Source of the DNA: Ephemerocybe angulata
Lineage: Eukaryota; Basidiomycota; Agaricomycetes; Agaricales; Psathyrellaceae
Reading direction: 5' to 3'
Assembly (NCBI GenBank): GCA_013368325.1
Contig: JAACJK010000124.1
Coordinates: 1-64,000 of the forward strand
DNA length: 64,000 bases
The notes beneath the pieces are model-generated. The model searched no databases. It was not told the DNA's origin and worked only from the letters and a program-made list of their open reading frames with translations. Both the position numbers and the translations under genes were made by a program. Below, one piece after another: positions 56,111 through 64,000 of the stretch (its first letter is position 1; the number at the start of each line of letters is the position of its first letter).

Positions 56111-58589
56111 CTCTTTAATTGTAAGCTCGTTCATACAGGTGCTCTCTCTTACGAACCCGCCATTCGATCCAGCATCCAGCGTCGATCTCGAGGGGAACGA
56201 CTCCTTTCGTCCCGCACCAGCTAGATGGAGTCGCTCAGGTCTCTCAATTGGAGGACACTGTACCGACTGGCATGTAAGTTCGCAAACCTGAGGCTCGAGG
56301 TTCGAGATGCCTGAGTCTCCTAAGGTGAAGGAGCCGTTGGACAGCGATGACTATTTTAATGAGGTGGACGAGCTTCAGGATGACGATCCTGGATGATAAA
56401 TCTCCTCAATGTCCGTTCTATGATGAATTCCTTCCAGATTCTCCCCGTGCTGAGCTCAATCGATCACATTGACTTCCCCACTAAACATCGGTTTGAGCGC
56501 GTTCTCACCACTCTTGCTCGCCTTGTGTCAAACCTCGAGGCCCCGAACCCCGAACCTCGAACCTCGAAGTTCTCGAACCTGCATGCCAGTCGGTGACTGT
56601 CGGTCCGGTACTCTGCTCAATAGACCATTCATACCATCTACTCAGAATCCTTTTGGAGGTGCTGCCGTCATTATGCGGGCTCGGCCGAAATTGCTGAATC
56701 GGCCTTGTTCACCACTCGCCCGGAACAGGTGCTCGGGTGGACCGTGCGGGGCTGTTGGGTTGTTCATCGCGGATCCTCCTCCTTGATTCAATCGTGAGGT
56801 CACCTACTGATATTTAATTGTCACCATTCGAGCCATAATATTGCGCACTCTTTAGTCGAGGATTCGCAGTCAATTCTCCTGAGGGTGGAAGATTCTCGTC
56901 GTGATGCAATGCGCCGAATGGCCAACATCAGTCTAGATGTGTCGATAAATAGTCTATTAAGTCCGGGCCTGCGGAAGACGCGGCAGCAGCCTCTCTATGC
57001 AAGGTAAGACTGCCTGAGCTGAGAACTCGTAATCTAGAAGAAACGCAAACGCAAACGCCAAGGTGCGTCGGCATTGCCACTGTGGCAAATACTATAATCT
57101 ACAATTCTAAATCCTAATTTCCCGGCAGCGGGCGCCCTACGTGTCTCCCGATATCGCACTCGTGTTGTATACAGTATGCGTGTACTCATCTTCACTGGAC
57201 GAAGATTTCTGAAGGAATTCTGAATTAGCGCGAGACTGAAATGAAAAGGAACGACCGACCTACCTAATAGCATGTGGTGGAGAGCTGGGAGCGCAATATA
57301 CTGTACGTTACTCGAGACAGGACACCACCTGACCGAAATCAAGGGGAGGTGCGCTTGGCTATTCGAGGCACGACGTTGGTTGGGGAGTTATCGAGGTCAG
57401 TCGTTAGTCTGTAATGATTCGAGGGCACACTCACAAATCAGTCAATCCCTTCCCATAGCCTCCAGCTCCGTCGCTGGCCTCCAAGCCTAACCGTACACCG
57501 ATTGGCAAGAAGAACGCGAGACTCGGGCTCAGCGATGCAAGGGTTAGTGTGCTTGAAATTCGTTGAAGTTCGTGTCCGCAATGCGAGAACCCCTGCAATA
57601 GCGCAGCGCCGAGCCGAGGGCGAGAGGTCGGGTACCTCGTTCAACTTTGAGAACTGACTGTGGTCCTATAAATGGAGCTGTGAGAAGTCGAGGGGGAGGT
57701 CAACCGTAGGAGCAATATCCATCGCAGGCTCACTCACCTCGCGTTGCATCCGACCAACCCGCTGCCTCCAGTCTCGTCGTTCAAAAGCAGGCCTGTGCTT
57801 CGACTGCTTCGCACTCTGTGTTCAATCTTGTGAGCTGATGCGTTACGGACGTCTCCGATGCAAGGTCAGAGTGAAATGGGGGGCGGGTGAGCGGCACGCG
57901 TCCGCAGAGTGGGATGGGTGGAGACTTCAATACGAAAGGACGAGCCGACCTCTGTTCCCGGCTTGGACATCCCTGACTCGGTGCTTCGCCTTCCATGATT
58001 GGTTGCAGTACGGCATATCGCTGTCGAGAGAACGTCGTTGGTTCACCAGGCTCGTAGAGAAATTACGAAGAAAGCAACTTACAGTGGGAAGAATGGCAGC
58101 TGTCGCCGTCGGGGCGGCTTCTCGTTCAGCAGGAGGCAAAGGGTGGCGGATGTGTATGACGCCGGCGCACTCCCAGAGGAGTACGGGGCGGCCTGGTCTC
58201 GGTAGTCGAATTTGACGCCGCAGAGATGGCGGGGGATATAACTGAAGTATAACTAGGAATAAAAAGGAGCATCGGGGGACGAGTTGGGAGAGCTGTACTC
58301 ACCTAATCCATGGAGGGCATAACGTCCCTGTGTAAGCACCAGTTCGTCCCATTAAATGCAGTAACAGGGGCAGGTTCGGGAGCCACCATGTCAGTGCGGA
58401 TTGGATTGGCCGCGCATGCCAACATTCTCAATGTCCAATCTGTAATCGAAGGTATAGTGACGCGTGGGCGACCATATACACCCAGGGGTTCGACGGACGT
58501 TACAAGGGTGGGTAATCTGGGGTTTTGATTCCAGTGTATCCCGGCATACCATCGTTCCTTGAATTTGCACGCCGTACGAGTCGCCATTG
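56111..58589. other. No supported gene
   Basis: About 56308-56395 reads MPESPKVKEPLDSDDYFNEV, acidic, then hits stops; it may be a broken exon. 56520-56585 has short CGAACCTCGAA repeats. Frames 57034-57342 (minus), 57838-58215 (plus) and 58303-58638 (minus) are not recognised. A TATAAA word lies near 57667. Confidence 0.4.
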
Positions 58590-59190
58590 GATTGGATGAC
58601 GACCAAGACATGCTAAATCGCGTCAAGTTGAGTACCAAGCCTCAGGATCGTGTAATCGACTACGTACTGTGCTCCAAGAACGACGTTGATTTCCAAAGTC
58701 GCGCTTCAGTGTGCCTCTACTCGCACTGGTGAGTGAGAACAGTCAAGCTTCCGCCTCGAGATATATGGATATATTATACTCACCTGGGTCACCTTACCCC
58801 TCCAACACCCTCGATTGGACTTCTTGGCATGTCGATAGACCCCAGAGAGCCCCGATGAGCAGTCGCATGCGACTTGTGGGGCAGCAGTACGTGCCGTGTC
58901 GGTGGACGAATCAGACATGGAATTCGTCCAATTCGTCGGATTTGTCCAATCCGCTAGATATGGTGAGAGGTTCCCAGGATTGCAACTCCGACGGTCACCC
59001 CCAGGCGCTGCTGGGCCTCCCTTCCGACTCTCCTTCATAAACTCATCTCCGACGGCTCAATAGATTTTCGATACTATTGACACAAACGACACAGGGCCTT
59101 ACCGTTGTGGAAACGATGTGTCTCAGCTGAGATACGGGTGAGCATAGGCGTTAGCCCGGCTCGTTATGGCGAACTGGCCGGATAGACGCC
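58590..59190 (+). repeat. Dispersed repeat family, copy
   Basis: Starts with ATTGGATTGGATGACGACCA, contains CTCGAGATATATGGATATAT, TCGTCCAATTCGTCGGA, GGTTCCCAGGATTGCAACTC and GATAGACGCCCGTA. A GTGAGTGAGAACAGTCAAGC word at about 58730 marks the same splice-like position as in other copies. Confidence 0.8.
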
Positions 59191-59980
59191 CGTAGACGGC
59201 GAAGGACAGGATAACTTGCTTGGCATCGGGATCCCTCGCTGCGGAGGCGTGGATAATCTCACAGGCTCGATAAGAAGGCTCGTCACTGACTTCCATCGGG
59301 CTGCAAGCCGATGGGAGCTTGTCGTCTGTGAGGCCTTACGCATCGCATCCGGTATGTTTGGCTGGTTATAGTTTTCTTCGGCCTGGAATCTGACATCCTC
59401 GTTATAACGCCAGTGGTCGCCAGGTCAAATGCTTTGCCATGGCTGGGGACGGAGGCTCCATGAGCGCTTGGTCGTATACCTTGTGGGCAAGCGCTGGCGC
59501 TGTCAGATTCGAAGTCACTTTGGCGAGGAGCCCCCAAAACGTCCCACCTCATGGATCGCCTGTTTATGCGATCTATTTGGGGCACTTCTATTGAGGGTAA
59601 GTATCACCTGTCCCTGACTCTGATACTGAAATGAAAGACTGACTGTTTTTGAACAGTTTAAAGGAGCCCATGCCAAGCACTAGGTTGGGAGCTTCGTATC
59701 GGGTTCAGAGTGAGTCGTGTTCCAAACTTTGGGCCTGCTATGGGCGCAGTCCATCCAGCACCGGTCATTGTCCAGCCCATTGGTGAGTTCGTCGTGTGAT
59801 TCTGGAAACCGAACCATAGTAATCGCAGCCCAGACTTCAATACACTAGACCCTCTCGGAAGCCACCGACATATCGCATCGTAGCTGCGTCGGACCGCGTT
59901 TCTGAAAGCTCTGGTGATGGGTCCCCAGCGCTGAAGCGACCGAACCAGGGGGTCGAGTGGGATGATGGACGGGATGGGCT
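59191..59980. other. No supported gene
   Basis: Short frames only (59283-59585 minus, 59429-59617 plus). May include decayed upstream exons of the Q/P/M-rich pseudogene that follows. Confidence 0.35.
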
Positions 59981-61335
59981 CTGCGATGCCTGGTACGCAC
60001 TCTGCGCCCTCGCCCCTGCCCTTCGATTCTGACGCTCTTCCCGCCTAGCTCAGCATCGGTTGCCTCTTGGCTCATCGCAGTCAAACTTCTCTGTGCCACC
60101 GTGGACGCACTGCCCTCAACCTAATGGCATCGCTGCACCTCACCCCCCGGTCCCCGGATCAGCAGCTAATCAATATCACGGGCCGTAACCCCTCAACCTC
60201 AATCCCATGAGTCTGGCCAACGCCCAGCGTCGATGAGCATGAACAGCCTCCCAACGGCCAACAGAAACAGCAGCCACGATGCCATGGGAAGCTTCAGTGA
60301 ACCGTCGCCTCTCATCAACCGTGGGTCGATGCTGCCTCCGACTGGAATACCTGAGGGCGTAGCAGCTGGCGGAGTGCCTCAGCAACCTCAGCAGAGTAAC
60401 CCACCCGGCGCTCCGCAGGGGGGTAATTTCCCGCCAATGGTCAATGGCAGGCCCCCGAGTATGACGACGACGCCCCAAATACAGCCAATGATGTCGCAAA
60501 GCCCGTCGATGGGGAGTCGATTGGGAACCGCCAACCGATACGCCAGCCGGGCTCGAGCGATTATGTGGTTCAGAACGAGTTTCAAGGTTCCTTTAAAAGC
60601 AACAGCAACTTCTCCCTCAGGCAAAAGCTGATGCTGGAATTCCGGGCGACAAGGACGTTTCTGCTTTCACGATGAACGACAAGGTGTGTTTCACGCAGGT
60701 TCCTGAACTGATGTTACTGATGAAGCCGTTAGTTGGCGGTTCCCTAAGGCCCATTCAGGCTATTCCTGGTGGCCCTCAGACTCCCAGAAGCCCCCTCATA
60801 TGTAGCAGCAGCAGCAACAGCTAGCACCAGCAGCAACAACATCGGCAGATGGGGCCGGAAAGCGCAAGGGCACTTCGCCACGCGAAGAGGTAAGCATCAC
60901 AATCATTTCTGAATCCAAGCCAAGGCCTGACGTGACTCCTTTAGCACGATTAACAATCTATCGATTTATTTCCTCCTAGGGCTGCCCAATGGATAATCCC
61001 ATGATACCCAAGGGTGTCACCCCAATGCCGCACCCCCAGACACCCAGCAGACACCCACCGTGCTGCCACAATCCTCCCGGTCATCTTCAGCAAGCACCTC
61101 CCCCGTCCGGAAACCTCCCCAAATGATAATGCGACCGAACATGGGTCCTCAGGGAGGGCAGATGCAAGGGCAAATGAACGGACATCCCACCGCCGATGAA
61201 TATGAAGGACAACCAGGTCCGCCCCAAGGGCAGCAGGGAATGGGCGGGATGCAAGGTCGGATGGGTCCTCTGGGCGGGATGGGCCTTCCAATTGTAGGAA
61301 TAGCCATGGTATGTGCAATTATCCCCTTCTGACAC
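59981..61335 (+). pseudogene. Q/P/M-rich regulator-like gene, broken
   Basis: Low-complexity protein pieces in several frames: MSMNSLPTANRNSSHDAMGS then GSMLPPTGIPEG and PQQPQQSNPPGAPQGG (60233-60545); QQQQQLAPAATTSADGAGKR with KRKGTSPREE preceded by an in-frame TAG (60800-60890, ending at GTAAGC); and SSSASTSPVRKPPQMIMRPN then GPPQGQQGMGGMQGRMG (61060-61330). This composition is typical of fungal LisH/Flo8-like transcription regulators, but no LisH or DNA-binding domain is visible, so the family is a guess. Frame changes and the stop indicate a pseudogene. A possible tail, QLKLSTDHDVAAFLDG, lies at about 62688-62738. Confidence 0.5.
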
Positions 61336-62600
61336 GACGCTGCTGACATCCTCTATCTCATCGTCGCTTCATCGCTGCGCTCGCCTAACCCTGCTCTCGC
61401 ATCTTCTCGCACTCGACTCCATTTTCTTTTTCGATTTGATCGACGAACACTCTTGGGGCGGACAGCGGGATTGATTTTGAGAGGGTCCCCGGTTCGTGTG
61501 TTTGGTTCTGGCGGTCTTGCTTTCTTCGCGGACCGGGGTCTTACCATGCGCTTTCAAGGTACCTCCCAAGCCGCATATCCTGATGCCTACCAGCGCTATC
61601 TTGTCTCATCTCTCCACCATCTCTCCACTCTCTCGCTCTATTCTTCACATTCTTTTGTTATTTCGACGAAACGTCGGTTGACATAATCGTTTTGGTTCGA
61701 TTCGAGTGCTTTGACCCCCTATCCCCATCCTATATCCATTTTCTCAGCCATCGCTTGTTTCGTCCTCTGCTATTTACCGGCCCTGCGCTCCTCGTCTCTT
61801 CTTCCGGTGATCTTCACCAACTTGTATAACTAGCTCAACGACTTGCTCTATGTAAACCGCCATTCCTTCTTCGTTTTTATCCCTCGTTGTCTTCATATGT
61901 CGTCGTTTTAATAATTCTCTTCCTCTCCCTCGACCCTGGGTGTTAAACCTTGGGCGGCGATTCATCTCGAAGCACCTCATCATCTTTCCGCTTTCACATC
62001 CTTTTCGTCTCCGTCGTCTGTGCGTTCGCAGTTTGTGATGTGCTCGCATTTTCTTGTCGTTGCTGTGTTAATGCTTGACCGACCTTTTTTGTTTCCCACA
62101 ACCATCTTGCCTTCTATCCATCCTCCTTGTCTTGGCGTGCGGCGTCTTTCCTATCTTCCATGCCACCATCCTTTGGCCTTCGCTTTTTTTTCCTGGGTTT
62201 CATTCAACCTATCCTTCTCATCACCCTTTGGCTCCAGGCTTTAGTCTTTATTCCCTTCTCTTCTACCCTCTGTAGTTCCAACACCCATTTTATACTCTTG
62301 GCCCTGAACCGCCTCATGCTCCCCATCCTCCATCCTCGTTTTGTCTTTTTCTGCTTCTGCTCCCCTTTTTTCCTTTTCGCTTTGCCTTCTTACTTTGACT
62401 TTCCTACTCGTTTTGTCTGATACATGTCTTCCTGTTTTGGCTCCGTCACGGTCCCCGTCTATACTACTCATGTGCACAACTTTGCTGAATAAATACCTCT
62501 CCTCTCTGTGCTCGCAACCTATGCCCACGTTTGCTTCCTGCTCTTTTCTAAGATTCAGTCGAGCAGGGAGGCACTCCTCCACTTCAACAATGCATGCGTC
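61336..62600 (+). other. Pyrimidine-rich tract
   Basis: The plus strand is strongly C+T rich from about 61590 to 62480, with long TCTC/TTTCTT runs. Such tracts occur in fungal promoters and untranslated regions. Open frames here (62020-62420) are composition artefacts. Confidence 0.6.
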
Positions 62601-64000
62601 GATAGACCATTAGCGCCCGCGGAGGCTTTAGCGCTCATCGTGCGAACCTTCCCTGGCTCCGGAGCCAGCCGAGCCATCAACAGCATCCCAATTGAAGCTC
62701 TCCACCGACCATGATGTCGCCGCCTTCCTCGATGGTTGAGCATTCAGGGATGTTCGTCACTTTCGGGGACTCTTCCCTGTCCCTCTACCCTTGGGCTCTG
62801 CCCCGCGGGGTCTCGCGAGGCCTACGGATTGACCTTTCGTCGCAACGACTTCTGATGTGAGTGCTGGTCGGATCTAGGGGAGGTAATAATCTATCATGGC
62901 AGGAGGAGGGAAGGCCGGCTCACCCTTTGGTGTAATACTATGTAGGTTCAACCATCGCCATCGGCCCGCGTACCCATATACCATGATAGCGAGTACTCAG
63001 TATCCTAGGATGATCGACCAACGAAATAAGGCTTGGTTAGTATTACTCTCTCCTCGTATACATATGGTTTGACTCGATGCGTCTCTACCACCTTCAACGT
63101 TCCTCACCTCGTCCAGCGGCCGTCACTCTTCAAGTTCATAAACACAGGGACGAGCCTCCTCTTACCCCGTCACAGGTCCAAGTCAAAATACACATATCGC
63201 CGAGACTACTCTGCATCCTCCCGGTCTCCACATACGATCTGAGGTACCCTCCACCGAAACCCTTCCTCTTCTCTTCTTGTCGACGGCTTCATCGTTCCGC
63301 AGGCCGAGATCCCGAAGCCCACGGAGGCACCGGATAGTTCCTCTGAACCCCCGCCCACATCGTCTCGGAGATATCCATAGGCGAATACAATCTTTCTCGC
63401 TTCCATACCCCTCTTGGAAGTCTGACCTGCCTCTTTCCGCTGCTTCAATTTAAATGAGAGGAAAAACATTCAACAGGATCCAGCTGCTGTGCGCAACAGG
63501 CCAACACCTTCGTCGCTTCTGCGCTCTACCGTTGCACCAGGACCATCTGCACCGAGTTCTTTTCTGTGCCCCCCTCCCACCACTTTCTCGAGCAGTATAC
63601 GGATAAAGGAGTGCAGGGTTGGTAGATCTAATCTATCCTGCGTATACAGCTCCCTGCCTGGAACGCACCGTCATCACCTTTGAGTTTATCGTCTTGTCGA
63701 CACAACAGGAAAGGATGGGTACTGTTCAGGGAATCGAGTGAGTCCGATTCAGTCTCATAAAAACTTGGGAGTCTTATATGAATGGGCGCAGTGTGACGAC
63801 AACACGATAGATCTAAGCAAGTGCTACTCAGGGCACCTTTACATGATGGGGAGGAGACGTGCCCGAAGCTTAGTCGTCAAGAACAGCCCTTCAAATGGAA
63901 GGTTGGGTTGATTGGGGTTCGGCACCGACGACTGGACCTTTCTTCCCTGGACGGCGGATTGTACATCCTCCAAGAGGCTACCGAGAGCGATGTTTCGAGT
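62601..64000. other. No confirmed gene; possible partial gene at the right edge
   Basis: 62640-62740 may be the tail of the Q/P/M-rich pseudogene. At 63715 an ATG (MGTVQGIE) is followed directly by GTGAGT, and the last 150 bases are open (EEQ-like, then KVGLIGVRHRRLDLSSLDGG to the edge), so a gene may run out of the window. 63033-63683 is open in places but unrecognised. Confidence 0.3.

Noticed and set aside
62020..62420. Hydrophobic-looking frames in the CT-rich tract as membrane proteins
   Set aside because: Leu/Phe/Ser richness is produced by the pyrimidine bias in all frames.

Overview
This window looks like repeat-rich, heavily duplicated nuclear DNA of a mushroom-forming basidiomycete (Agaricomycetes). 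The evidence is: spliced genes with short GT-AG introns of about 50-75 bp and CTNA-type branch points; a basidiomycete-style Zn2Cys6 cluster and bZIP factor; a DUF7918 gene; several F-box genes; and a fungal kinase-like gene with a nuclease-like front half. I saw no tRNA, rRNA, CRISPR or bacterial-style operon. Species cannot be named from the sequence.

Layout. Bases 1-14.0 kb form a giant inverted repeat. Two nearly identical arms of about 4.2 kb (1-4199 and 9842-13998) flank a 5.6 kb spacer. Each arm carries the same broken BRR2 (U5 snRNP helicase) pseudogene plus a copy of a dispersed repeat family. The spacer holds an RPL10 pseudogene, a 156-bp in-frame tandem repeat, a small duplicated exon unit and one intact two-exon gene for a small protein with a hydrophobic tail. 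From 14.0 to 17.7 kb is a mosaic of duplicated pieces, including the tail of the F-box gene that is intact at 27-28.6 kb. From 17.7 to 24.6 kb lie a Zn2Cys6 protein, a phospholipase C remnant, a bZIP factor, a small coiled-coil gene and a broken F-box gene.

The most interesting block is 26.98-32.9 kb. An intact F-box gene is followed by a duplicated flank that is interrupted, relative to its copy at 14.6-15.5 kb, by 3.8 kb of extra DNA. That DNA begins with a 16-bp motif and carries its perfect inverse near the other end. Inside is an intact seven-exon gene (744 aa) joining a PD-(D/E)XK-like region to a minimal protein kinase. This is the best candidate for an undescribed mobile unit.

From 33 to 45.5 kb the DNA is mostly degenerate: a second RPL10 pseudogene with the same internal loss as the first, two arrays of a ~160-bp unit, a 231-bp tandem array, a nested foldback and one intact F-box-like gene (42.4-43.6 kb). 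From 45.8 to 54.5 kb lie a coiled-coil gene, a DUF7918 gene, an F-box gene and a short hypothetical gene. From 54.7 kb to the end are further dispersed-repeat copies, a Q/P/M-rich pseudogene and a pyrimidine-rich tract.

The genes do not form a pathway. They look like a fast-evolving accessory region (regulators, F-box proteins, kinase-like genes) embedded in duplications. Exon structures below were derived by hand from splice sites and reading-frame phase; all database identities are from memory of family motifs.
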